Positions 1 to 7,150 of a stretch of 11,859 nucleotides of DNA are shown here, one piece after another. The stretch spans positions 1-11,859 of the forward strand of contig JBKHBQ010000113.1 in the NCBI GenBank assembly GCA_046542305.1, written 5' to 3'. A program made the position numbers and the translations under genes. The DNA comes from JBKHBQ01 sp046542305. Its GTDB lineage: Bacteria > Bacteroidota > Bacteroidia > Bacteroidales > 4484-276. The notes beneath the pieces were generated by a model that saw only the letters and a list, made by a program, of their open reading frames with translations, did no database searches and had not been told where the DNA came from. Each line of letters begins with the position of its first letter. The first letter of the stretch is position 1.

Positions 1-1345
1 CTTCTTCGAAGGATTCGTCTTCGAAAAACTGGTCAGCCTGTGTGATGGCCTGGTTGTATGATTCTTCCGTTGCCGCAATTTCTGCAAGGATATCTTTGAT
101 CTCACTAATTTTGGAGTCAGGGTAGGGATCATTGGGTTTTACTTCCAGCGCCTCCTGATATTTTGCGGTAGCTTCATCGTATTTCTCCTCAATAAACAAA
201 TCGTCGGCGCCTGAAATAATCCGTTGGTATTCTTCTTCTTCTGCAGCAATCTCCGCCAGCAGCGCAGCGATCTTTTCAAGTTGTCCTGCCGGATATTCTT
301 CTTCGGGTTTTATTTCCACAGCTTTTTCATAAGCCATCTGGGCCTCAATGTAGTTTTCGTCCTTGAATAATTTATCCGCTCCGGCAATGGTTTCATTATA
401 AGCGGCATTGGCTTCGGCTTCACCCTCGAGCATTCCGTTGATCATGGAAATCCTGGACTTGGGATAGGCTTCGCCGGGCTTATGTTCCAGCGCCAATTCG
501 TATGATTTCCGGGCCTGCTCCAGGTTGTCGGCATCAAAGAGTTGATCGCCCTGCGCAACGGCATTTTCATAGTCCTGTTCTTGTTGCTGAAACTGATCGT
601 CGATGCGTTTGATCAGGCTTTGCGGATAATCCTCATTGGGTTTGATTTCCAGCGCCTCGGCGTAGGCCTGCCTGGCTTCGGTGTATTTTTTGTTGATATA
701 AAGTTCATCCGCACGTTCCACAGCGGCTTCATAGGTCTGATCCTTTTCAAGAATATCCCTGATCTCCCTGATTTTTCCGGCAGGATAGCTTTCGCCGGGT
801 TTCAGTTCGAGCGCCTGTTGAAAAGCATCCTGAGCCTGCTGGTATTCGCCGTTGTCGAACTTCCTGTTCGCGCTTTCGATCAGCCGGTTATATTCCGAGT
901 GAAGTGCGGCATCCTCCCTGATCATTGTATGTAGCTGCAGGATCTTTTCGGTGGTATATTCATCGCCGGGATTCAGGTCGTTGGCCAGCTTGTATGCTTC
1001 CAGGGCCTGCTCATATTTTTGTTGTTCGTACAGGGCATCAGCATCCTTCACCGCCTGGTTGAAATTTGCCATCGGGTCCTCCTGAATGCCGAGCATTTTG
1101 TTGATCTCGTTAATGCGCGACTGCGGATGCTTTTCTGAGGGTATCAGTTTCAATGCTTCCTGAAAAACGGCTTTGGCTTCGCTGTATTTTTTTTCGAAAT
1201 AGAGCTTTTCGGCTTCATTCAGGGTTTTGTTGTACTTTTCCCTGACCTCTTCACTTTGTGCAAACGACGTGGAGGCGCTAAACAACAGAAAGAAAAAAAA
1301 GAAAACTGTAAAGCTGCTGCGCAAAATTTTTCCCCGAGAGAGCAT
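1..1345 (-). CDS. Exported TPR-type repeat protein, N-terminal 448 residues (gene truncated by the left window edge)
   Basis: Translating the minus strand from ATG at 1345-1343 gives an open frame to the window edge with no stop, so the C-terminus is missing. Residues 1 to about 29 form a signal peptide with a phenylalanine-rich core (FTVFFFFFLLFSAS) ending in SFAQ. The rest is eight consecutive repeats, the eighth cut by the edge. Each begins with a Y-x3-I/V-x2-A-D-x-L-F/Y helix, then KY-x-EA-x3-Y-x-EAL and a K-P-x-E-x-YP turn, then an extra charged helix (I-x2-I-x3-L). Unit lengths are 57, 57, 53, 54, 57, 57 and 57 residues, longer than a canonical 34-residue TPR; each looks like one TPR pair of helices plus a 20-residue linker helix. 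The family role would be protein-protein scaffolding in the periplasm or envelope; no catalytic domain is visible. It is transcribed divergently from the gene at 1533. The function is unknown; the reading frame is certain. Confidence 0.9.
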   Translation of the reverse strand, partial: MLSRGKILRSSFTVFFFFFLLFSASTSFAQSEEVREKYNKTLNEAEKLYFEKKYSEAKAVFQEALKLIPSEKHPQSRINEINKMLGIQEDPMANFNQAVKDADALYEQQKYEQALEAYKLANDLNPGDEYTTEKILQLHTMIREDAALHSEYNRLIESANRKFDNGEYQQAQDAFQQALELKPGESYPAGKIREIRDILEKDQTYEAAVERADELYINKKYTEARQAYAEALEIKPNEDYPQSLIKRIDDQFQQQEQDYENAVAQGDQLFDADNLEQARKSYELALEHKPGEAYPKSRISMINGMLEGEAEANAAYNETIAGADKLFKDENYIEAQMAYEKAVEIKPEEEYPAGQLEKIAALLAEIAAEEEEYQRIISGADDLFIEEKYDEATAKYQEALEVKPNDPYPDSKISEIKDILAEIAATEESYNQAITQADQFFEDESFEE

Positions 1346-1424
1346 GCGGTTGTTTATCTGTTAATTCGTTTTTAACCCGATGAAAATTGTTCTCTATTAA
1401 CAGCCGGAACACCAAAATATTGTA

Positions 1425-1441
1425 TACGAATTATTTTCGTA
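1425..1441. repeat. 6-bp inverted repeat in the divergent intergenic region
   Basis: TACGAA at 1425-1430 and TTCGTA at 1436-1441 are perfect inverted copies around a 5-base centre (TTATT). The dyad lies between the two divergent genes, next to the longer palindrome at 1451-1464. It could be a regulator site or a short RNA hairpin in the leader of the minus-strand gene. It is short enough to be chance in AT-rich DNA. Confidence 0.3.
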
Positions 1442-1450
1442 AACCGGCAG

Positions 1451-1464
1451 AAAACCATGGTTTT
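1451..1464. promoter_or_regulatory. 14-bp perfect palindrome, possible operator
   Basis: AAAACCATGGTTTT reads identically on both strands. It sits just upstream of the -33 position of the plus-strand promoter candidate at 1467-1496 and 106 bases upstream of the start of the minus-strand gene, so a dimeric regulator bound here could influence either divergent gene. The operator role is inferred from position and symmetry only. Confidence 0.35.
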
Positions 1465-1466
1465 TC

Positions 1467-1496
1467 TTTCGCTGCATTTGGTTTTTACTATTTTTG
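1467..1496 (+). promoter_or_regulatory. Candidate Bacteroidota-type promoter for the gene at 1533
   Basis: TATTTTTG at 1489-1496 matches the Bacteroidota -7 consensus TAnnTTTG at every fixed position. A weak -33 element (TTTC at 1467-1470, consensus TTTG) lies 18 bases upstream. Transcription would start near 1502, giving a leader of about 30 bases before the ATG at 1533. The -33 match is imperfect. Confidence 0.5.
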
Positions 1497-1532
1497 CCTT
1501 GTGCTGAAATGTGATATTCAGGCACAGATCAT

Positions 1533-2387
1533 ATGAAGCGGAATCGAAAGATAACATATTTACGCGTATTAATCGTGATCATGGCGATAGCCTGCGGCAC
1601 GGCTTCCACGGCACAGCAGCATACCGATCTGGAGCGAATGAACCTGCGGGATTCTGTGGAGTTCATCCGGGAGATCATTTATTCCACTTCCGGTTCGTCG
1701 TCCAATGGCAGTGGACGGCTGATCTCATCCGATAAATATTTATCGTTCCGCCCCGACGGCAACATTACAGAAACTCTGGTGTATGAAAAAGGCAGGTTGT
1801 TTTCGGTGCTCAGGTATGAATATGATGAAGAAGGCAGAAAAACCGGCTACAGGGAATACGATGCGCAGGACAGGCTGTACCTGACCGTGGATTATAAACA
1901 TGAGGATGGTCTGGTGAAAGAGGAACGTATCGACCGGAGCCTCCAAAAGATGTTTGACGATAAGCGCCGCGAGATCGATGTTGAATATCATAAATACTAT
2001 CAAAACCTTTACACAAGAATTGTTTACGACCACAATTTCAGTGGAAAAATAACCGGGGCAACCTACTACAATCCTGACAGTACGCTGGATTTCAGGTATG
2101 AATATGCGTATAATTACAAAGGACACCGGGTAACATCAAGCTACTACAATTCGGATAACAAGCTTTCGTGGAAAGAAAAATATACCAACGACCTCACCGG
2201 AAATCCCATTCAAATTCAACGCTTTGAAAACAACCGGCTGGTATCGACCACCATTGTGGAATATGAACTCGATAAATCGGGAAACTGGATCAGCCGTATA
2301 GAATCCGTTGAAACTCTCCCCAATGTTTTCGGCGAAAAGCCCGAAGCCAACTCTACAGTTACCATTCGTGAAATCGGGTATTTTTAA
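1533..2387 (+). CDS. Exported RHS/YD-like repeat protein of unknown function (284 aa)
   Basis: Residues 1 to about 28 form a signal peptide (MKRNRK, then LRVLIVIMAIACGTAS). Cleavage could follow STA at residue 27, or Cys21 could be a weak lipobox cysteine; AIAC lacks the usual leucine. From about residue 68 the chain carries degenerate tyrosine- and aspartate-rich beta-hairpin repeats: RYEYDEEGRKTGY (94-106), YNPDSTLDFRYEY (179-191), YNYKGHRVTSSYYNSDNKL (193-211), and a closing DKSGNW (248-253) with TIREIGY (277-283). The D-x-x-GNW...R-x-I-x-Y ending is common in secreted Bacteroidota proteins with YD/RHS-like repeats. It has neither the RHS core size nor a C-terminal toxin. It is the only gene between the divergent promoter region and an A/T-rich hairpin, so probably monocistronic. 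The envelope location is well supported; the function is unknown. Confidence 0.85.
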   Translation: MKRNRKITYLRVLIVIMAIACGTASTAQQHTDLERMNLRDSVEFIREIIYSTSGSSSNGSGRLISSDKYLSFRPDGNITETLVYEKGRLFSVLRYEYDEEGRKTGYREYDAQDRLYLTVDYKHEDGLVKEERIDRSLQKMFDDKRREIDVEYHKYYQNLYTRIVYDHNFSGKITGATYYNPDSTLDFRYEYAYNYKGHRVTSSYYNSDNKLSWKEKYTNDLTGNPIQIQRFENNRLVSTTIVEYELDKSGNWISRIESVETLPNVFGEKPEANSTVTIREIGYF

Positions 2388-2396
2388 GGCGCCGAT

Positions 2397-2430
2397 AAAA
2401 AAAATTTTACACATTCGGTAAATTTTTTTT
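2397..2430 (+). terminator. A/T-rich hairpin, possible terminator after the 1533 gene
   Basis: The left arm 2397-2410 (eight A, four T, AC) pairs with the right arm 2418-2430 (GTAAA followed by T) around a 7-base loop, with one bulged T. That gives about 13 bp, all but one A:T, with nine T at 2423-2431 within and after the right arm. It lies 9 bases after the stop codon. The lack of G:C pairs makes it weaker than a classical intrinsic terminator. Confidence 0.35.
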
Positions 2431-2531
2431 TAAGGTTTCAAAAAAGTGTTAATTTTATGCCCTTTAGGGAACAAAAAATTTTACTTTGCTGCCGGATGGC
2501 AGTATAATTACTACAATAGCGCTGGCATACT

Positions 2532-3638
2532 ATGAGGAAGAAGGGGGGCTGCTTATTATTTCTGATCGCTTTTCTGCTAAGTTGTTTTACAGCTACTGCA
2601 CAAATCGGTTTGCACACTGATCAGCCGGATGCATCTGCCGAACTGGATATTTTTTCCACCAACAAAGGGGTATTGATACCGCGGGTGGAGCTTTCAGCCG
2701 ATCTGTCGGATCCGTCACCTGTAACGGCGCCCGCACAGGGGCTGCTGGTTTTTAATGCCGGGGTAGCCCAACAGCAGGGGTTTTATACCTGGTCGGGAAC
2801 CGAGTGGAAGTATCTTCAGAATCCGACAGCCCCAACCCTGACTGGACCCGGTGAATCCACCAATGAAGCCGTTGTCCGGTTCGATGGAAACTCAGGTAAA
2901 TTATTACAGAACTCCACCGTCCTGCTCGATGATACTGGAATCCTTACAGGTATTTCACACCTTACGGCGAACGGATTTAAAATGCCTGCCAATGCTGCCG
3001 AAGGGCGGCTGCTGATTTCCAACGACCTGGGGCAGGCTTCATGGGGAATGTCTGCATCTTTCAATGTAAAAAAAGATGACATCCTGATTGCCTCCAATAT
3101 TTCCCAGCTGAATTTTTCGGGCGGCAGCACCGTCTTGGATGAAGGCAGCAATAAGGCATCTGTGGCATTTTACAACAATTCGGTGACAGGGGATTTAATA
3201 CAGTTGACTTCCCGGGATTCAATCAATCTGAACAGTTTCACCGATCCGGTACCAGTTCCCTGGAATATGGAATTGCATAAAAATGCTGCAGTTTTCATTC
3301 ATTCCAATGCGATAAATCCCAGCAGGATTCAAGTGAGGAAATCCGGGCTGTATGAAATCAATTACATTGTGAATACGGTAAGCAAGACGATGCAGCGAAA
3401 GACGCTAAGGATTAGGCTTAGAAAAAACGGGACGGACTACATTCCTTACGCGGTAAGCTATTCATTTTCCTACAATATGGCTGATTTCGAATCGGCGCAC
3501 AACAGTTCTTCCTTTCTGGTAGAACTTCTGTCCAATGATTATGTGGAACTGGTTTGTAACGGACAAACAAATAGCGGTCCGCTGCTGATGATTTCTGATC
3601 AAAATGTTTTTTTTATGAGAATTATCAGGGAGTACTGA
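2532..3638 (+). CDS. Exported fibre-like protein, first of two tandem paralogues: tail-fibre-like linker plus C1q/TNF-like C-terminal domain (368 aa)
   Basis: A signal peptide (residues 1-23, LLFLIAFLLSCFTATA) is followed by three regions. Residues 25-95 are the Bacteroidota exported-protein head: IGLHTDQPDASAELDI, KGVLIPR (45-51), GLLVFN, and an aromatic YTWSGTEW turn. Residues 105-171 carry the GPG-ST-N-AVVRFDG...LLQNS...LDD-G motif familiar from phage tail fibres and related trimeric fibres, ending in ASW. Residues 270-368 resemble a C1q/TNF-like jelly roll: GLYEINY, RIRLRKNGTDY, SSFLVELLSNDYVEL, and a hydrophobic final strand. By analogy it would be a trimeric surface fibre or adhesin; trimerisation is inferred. 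It ends 1 base before its paralogue and heads a three-gene operon. A near-consensus -7 element (TTACTTTG, 2481-2488) lies upstream without a clear -33. It has no T9SS sorting domain, so how it reaches the surface is unclear. Confidence 0.85.
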   Translation: MRKKGGCLLFLIAFLLSCFTATAQIGLHTDQPDASAELDIFSTNKGVLIPRVELSADLSDPSPVTAPAQGLLVFNAGVAQQQGFYTWSGTEWKYLQNPTAPTLTGPGESTNEAVVRFDGNSGKLLQNSTVLLDDTGILTGISHLTANGFKMPANAAEGRLLISNDLGQASWGMSASFNVKKDDILIASNISQLNFSGGSTVLDEGSNKASVAFYNNSVTGDLIQLTSRDSINLNSFTDPVPVPWNMELHKNAAVFIHSNAINPSRIQVRKSGLYEINYIVNTVSKTMQRKTLRIRLRKNGTDYIPYAVSYSFSYNMADFESAHNSSSFLVELLSNDYVELVCNGQTNSGPLLMISDQNVFFMRIIREY

Positions 3639-3639
3639 T

Positions 3640-4758
3640 ATGGAAAATATTTATCACGACATCCGGAAATTAACAATAATTGTTTGCCTGATCTTGCTGT
3701 ACGGCCACCGGTCAGATGCACAGGTGGGAATACAGACTGATAATCCGGATCCATCGGCTGCACTTGAAATTGTTTCGGGTGACAAGGGGTTGCTGATTCC
3801 GCGGATTACGCTTACTGGCGACCTGAGCAGCCCCGACCCGGTTGCTGCACCTGCCACAGGATTGCTTATTTATAATACCGGGGCTAACCAGGAAACCGGC
3901 TTTTATTACTGGTCGGGAGCCGGCTGGGTAATGCTGAAAACTTATGAAGAAACCGAAATGCACGGACCCGGCTCGTCCACCGACAATGCCATAGCCCGGT
4001 TCGATGGTGTGGAGGGCAACCTGCTGCAGAATTCTTCTGTGATCCTGGATGATGCGGGTAACATTACCGGTGTGAACCACCTGACCACGTCAGGATTTAC
4101 CATGCCGGCAGGAGCAGGCGACGGCAAGGTGCTGGGCAGCGACGTTGCCGGAAACGCTTCCTGGGTTGATGCTGTACTTCCCGATATCGAGGACGAAGAC
4201 ATTCTGATCACGGAAAATGTACATACACTCAATTTTAAGGGTGCCGTGGATGTGCAGGATGACGGCGGAAACCAGGCTTCGGTTGTGGTTACCGAAAGCA
4301 TTAACGAGGAGCAGGTTGTGCAGGTATCCACTTCGCGAAGCATCGACCTGAATGTGTTCGGAGCGCCGGTGGCCATTTTGTGGAACATTGAGCATTTTAA
4401 GGATTCTCAGACCTTTCAGCACCATAACAGCATAAATTCAAGCAGGATCACTGTGCTGAAAAACGGTACCTACGAAGTGAACTACATGTTCAGTTTCGAC
4501 AATACCAACAATAAAAGAAAAACCCTGCAGTCGAGGATCAGGATCAACGGAACGGATTTTATCGATGGCAGTTCTACATACGGTTTTATTTATAGTAAGG
4601 ACGATGATAAAGCCTCGCTTGTAAGTAGTTCGTTCCTGGTGAATCTTTCGGCGGGCGACTATATCGAAGTGGTGGTAAACGGGCGGACCAATGAGGGAAT
4701 CGTTAATCTGATCGCATTTGAAAATCTGCTTTATGTAAGGGTGATGAGAACCTGGTAA
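3640..4758 (+). CDS. Exported fibre-like protein, second tandem paralogue (372 aa)
   Basis: This is colinear with the preceding gene over the whole mature length. The signal peptide covers residues 1 to about 27 (LTIIVCLILLYGHRSDAQ). The head is VGIQTDNPDPSAALEI, KGLLIPR (49-55), GLLIYNTG and YYWSGAGW (89-96). The tail-fibre-like segment runs from GPGSSTDNAIARFDG (109-123) through LLQNSSVILDDAG to NASW (172-175). The C1q/TNF-like region is about 270-372: NGTYEVNYMFS, SRIRINGTDF, SSFLVNLSAGDYIEVVVNG. This copy matches the known consensus better than its neighbour: SAGDYIEV here against SNDYVEL there. It starts 1 base after the previous stop and its own stop overlaps the next start (TAATG), so the three genes are almost certainly translationally coupled. 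It could form a hetero-fibre with its paralogue (inference). The substrate or ligand is unknown. Confidence 0.85.
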   Translation: MENIYHDIRKLTIIVCLILLYGHRSDAQVGIQTDNPDPSAALEIVSGDKGLLIPRITLTGDLSSPDPVAAPATGLLIYNTGANQETGFYYWSGAGWVMLKTYEETEMHGPGSSTDNAIARFDGVEGNLLQNSSVILDDAGNITGVNHLTTSGFTMPAGAGDGKVLGSDVAGNASWVDAVLPDIEDEDILITENVHTLNFKGAVDVQDDGGNQASVVVTESINEEQVVQVSTSRSIDLNVFGAPVAILWNIEHFKDSQTFQHHNSINSSRITVLKNGTYEVNYMFSFDNTNNKRKTLQSRIRINGTDFIDGSSTYGFIYSKDDDKASLVSSSFLVNLSAGDYIEVVVNGRTNEGIVNLIAFENLLYVRVMRTW

Positions 4759-6272
4759 TGATGAACAGGCAAAAACACATATCGCTGGTTATATTTCTGC
4801 TTCTGATGGCAGGTAGTCAGGCTTATGCCCAGGTAGTGATTGGCCCGGAAAGCTCGCTTACGGTCAGCAACGGCGGTAGCCTCTTTATCGGAACCGATCT
4901 GCTTATCCGTTCCGACAATGCTTCTTCCGGGCACTTCTGCAACCAAAATCCTGCAGGAGGGTATACCGTTACCGGGGACGTGACCGTGGAAAGGTATCTC
5001 ACTGCAGATGGCTGGCACAATGTGTCCGCACCGGTTCAGGGCAGTCACAGCACTGTATTTACCGCGAATGGCCTGGTTTTTTACTACGACGAAACCATCA
5101 TCTTGAACGATTGGGAATTTGGCTGGGTGCTTCATGACGGGGTTTTGTCCGTGATGTCAGGATATGATGTGTATGTGCCGGATTCGCCGGTGATGGCACA
5201 GTACGTTTCCGCGGTGCCGGACGATCTTAACGACGGCAGCTATTCCGTTGCGGTAACGCGCACGGACGTGCCAAATGGTGAAATCGAAAGCCGCAAGGGC
5301 TGGAACCTGATCGGAAACCCGTATCCCAGTCCGCTCGATTGGCTCGAAGAAAGCGGATGGAATAAAAACGATATCAACGATGCCAAATACATCTGGAATC
5401 CTGCGGCCGAAAATTATACCATTTTTCTCGGCGGCGCCAATCCTGTAGGATTGAACGGAGGCACAAGGTTTATTCCTGCCAATCAGGGTTTCTGGGTGCA
5501 GGCCGTGCAAAACGGCAGTGTGCAGGTAAATAACCGCGCCCGCTGCGGGATCATGGAAAATACACCTAATTATTATAAATCCGGCGAAGATTATCCGGTG
5601 GTTTTGCTGGAAGCAAATGCTGACGGCTTTTCAGATCAAACCATCGTGAGATTTCTGGCTGAGGCCACCGAGGATTTCGATAGAGGTCTGGATGCGTACA
5701 AACCCGGGGGACGTCACGGCCGGGTTCCGCAAATCGGTACCCGCGCCGGAAATTCTTTACTGGCCGTTAATTCGCTGCCGGAAATAACTGACGGCCTGAA
5801 GGTAGATGTGGATTTCCGTTGTGGTAAATCAGGATATTATCAGCTGTTGGCGTCGGACAAAAGCAGGCTGGATGCGGCAGGACAGGTTTACCTCGAGGAC
5901 AGGATTGAAAATCGTTTTATTTATTTTGACAAGGGAACTGCATATCATTTTTATCATGATTGCTGGAACGATCCGGAACGGTTTTGCCTTCATTTCAATC
6001 CGGGTGCCGATCCTTCGCTGTTTAATGATCCTGCCGGAGCTTTCAGTATTTATTTTGCACATGGCCGGATTTGCCTGAAAAAAAATCTCAACATGGAAAT
6101 TGCGGGAAGAGTTCTGCTATACAATATCAATGGTCAGCGCCTTGCGGAATGGCCGTTGCAGAATGCGGAATTTCAGTCGTATGCGGTTGAACTTACGTCG
6201 GGATTGTATGTGGTGACCGTAAAAACGGAGCAGCATGAAATGTCGGAGAAAATCAGCATCATTAATCAATAG
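4758..6272 (+). CDS. Secreted surface protein with C-terminal type IX secretion sorting domain (504 aa)
   Basis: The signal peptide is residues 1 to about 25 (LVIFLLLMAGSQAYAQ). Residues 27-90 are a beta-rich segment (VVIGPESSLTVSNGGSLFIG, then GDVTVERYL) typical of large secreted Bacteroidota proteins. The middle has GWNLIGNPYPSPLDW (181-195) and FIPANQGFWVQA (238-249), a pair recurring in Bacteroidota surface proteins. Residues 428-502 match a T9SS type A sorting domain: AGRVLLYNINGQRL (449-462), an LTSGLYVVTVKT strand (479-490) and KISI near the end. The domain start lacks the usual YPNP signature (FSIYFAHGRICLKK instead). Such domains direct export through the outer membrane and surface attachment. 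No catalytic motif is recognised. The ATG overlaps the preceding stop codon; ATG at 4761 is an alternative. It is the last gene of the fibre operon. Confidence 0.88.
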   Translation: MMNRQKHISLVIFLLLMAGSQAYAQVVIGPESSLTVSNGGSLFIGTDLLIRSDNASSGHFCNQNPAGGYTVTGDVTVERYLTADGWHNVSAPVQGSHSTVFTANGLVFYYDETIILNDWEFGWVLHDGVLSVMSGYDVYVPDSPVMAQYVSAVPDDLNDGSYSVAVTRTDVPNGEIESRKGWNLIGNPYPSPLDWLEESGWNKNDINDAKYIWNPAAENYTIFLGGANPVGLNGGTRFIPANQGFWVQAVQNGSVQVNNRARCGIMENTPNYYKSGEDYPVVLLEANADGFSDQTIVRFLAEATEDFDRGLDAYKPGGRHGRVPQIGTRAGNSLLAVNSLPEITDGLKVDVDFRCGKSGYYQLLASDKSRLDAAGQVYLEDRIENRFIYFDKGTAYHFYHDCWNDPERFCLHFNPGADPSLFNDPAGAFSIYFAHGRICLKKNLNMEIAGRVLLYNINGQRLAEWPLQNAEFQSYAVELTSGLYVVTVKTEQHEMSEKISIINQ

Positions 6273-6296
6273 GAACGAATCTTAATGCTACACAAC

Positions 6297-6308
6297 TAAT
6301 AATTATTA
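6297..6308. repeat. 12-bp A/T palindrome upstream of the 6337 gene
   Basis: TAATAATTATTA is a perfect palindrome in the 64-base gap between the T9SS protein gene and the next gene. It could be a regulator site for the downstream operon, but pure A/T palindromes arise easily by chance. No convincing TAnnTTTG promoter accompanies it. Confidence 0.2.
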
Positions 6309-6336
6309 TCAGAAATTAATTTAAAACAATGAACCA

Positions 6337-7146
6337 ATGAGAATTGCTACATTTTTATTCATGATTGCTTTGGCAACAAGCTGGATATCGCCGGATCTGA
6401 ATGCCCAGGAACTTGAGGTGACACCGGGTAAACTAATGTATGCCGTTAATCCCGGCTCATCGCAAACCCAGCAGGTGTTTGTAAGAAACAAGGGCAATAC
6501 CGAACAATCCTATGTGTTTAATCTGGCAGACTGGCTGACGGATGAGAACGGCGAAGTAAAATATTTTGAAGCCGGCACAATCAACCGCTCGTGTGCCGAG
6601 TGGATTACCGTTTCGCCATCGGTGGTCAGCCTGCAGCCCAACGAATCGGCAAGGGTGAACGTTACGATGCTGGTTCCCAACGATGACATGTCCACCAAAT
6701 GGGCCATGCTGTTCGTTGAATCGGCCAAGGAACAAACCGGCCCCAAGGCCATCGACAAGGATGTGCAGATGGGCTTGACGGTATCGGCCAGGATTGCACT
6801 GCCGGTTTACCAATCGCCACCCGGAAACACACTGTACAAAGGCACCATCGAAGGTCTTGCGCAAACCACCGCTGACGATGGCAATATGATGTTCGAATCG
6901 CAGGTGATCAACCTGGGCGACAAGATTCTGAACTGCAAGGTGTACTTTACCATCATGAACCTCGAAACAGCCGAGGAAACCGTTTCGGAGCCCCTCGAAT
7001 TTTCGCTGCTGCCCGAATCGGCAAAAATGGTGGAATTCACACCTGAAAAAGAACTCAAAAATGGAAACTATTCCGTGACCGCAGTGCTCGACTACGGATT
7101 TAATGATGAGTTGGAAGGGGTACAACTCGATATCGAAGTGAAATAG
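6337..7146 (+). CDS. Exported two-Ig-domain protein, DUF916/DUF3324 (WxL-interacting)-like or pilus-chaperone-like (269 aa)
   Basis: The signal peptide is residues 1-23 (ATFLFMIALATSWISPDLNA). The N-terminal domain (25-160) opens with LEVTPGKLMYAVNPGSSQTQ and VFVRNKGNTEQSYVF, then DENGEVKYF, then WITVSPSVVSLQPNESARVNVTMLVP. That order (NPG-T-V-N-G, then D-NG-Y, then L-P-ES-V-VTM-VP) is that of DUF916, and more loosely of PapD-type chaperone N-domains. The second domain (165-269) runs from YKGTIEGL through an N-x-G turn, LLPESAKMVEF and LKNGNYSVTAVLDYG, resembling DUF3324. In Gram-positives such two-domain proteins bind WxL surface proteins; in pili they deliver subunits. Here it would act in the periplasm or at the outer membrane. 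The gene heads a cluster 4 bases before the repeat protein, with a small beta-rich protein two genes on as a plausible client (inference). The family call rests on pattern only. Confidence 0.8.
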   Translation: MRIATFLFMIALATSWISPDLNAQELEVTPGKLMYAVNPGSSQTQQVFVRNKGNTEQSYVFNLADWLTDENGEVKYFEAGTINRSCAEWITVSPSVVSLQPNESARVNVTMLVPNDDMSTKWAMLFVESAKEQTGPKAIDKDVQMGLTVSARIALPVYQSPPGNTLYKGTIEGLAQTTADDGNMMFESQVINLGDKILNCKVYFTIMNLETAEETVSEPLEFSLLPESAKMVEFTPEKELKNGNYSVTAVLDYGFNDELEGVQLDIEVK

Positions 7147-7150
7147 TTTT

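Noticed and set aside
542..934. Plus-strand open frame of 130 codons with a hydrophobic product
   Set aside because: It is antisense to the strongly patterned TPR-like repeats of the minus-strand gene; the hydrophobicity is the mirror of charged helix codons.
1..1345. CRISPR array or DNA satellite, suggested by repeated sequence blocks
   Set aside because: The period (about 160-171 bases) is a multiple of three and follows the protein repeat; nucleotide identity between units is low and there are no spacers.
1533..2387. RHS toxin fragment
   Set aside because: The protein has a complete signal peptide and a natural C-terminus, lacks the RHS core and the hypervariable toxin tip, and no immunity gene follows.
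2532..4758. Prophage or phage tail region, suggested by tail-fibre-like motifs
   Set aside because: Both proteins have signal peptides and Bacteroidota exported-protein heads, and no capsid, terminase, baseplate, integrase or lysis gene is present.
6457..7125. Minus-strand open frame of 222 codons
   Set aside because: It is antisense to the Ig-like exported protein, with a histidine- and cysteine-scattered product and no recognisable domain.
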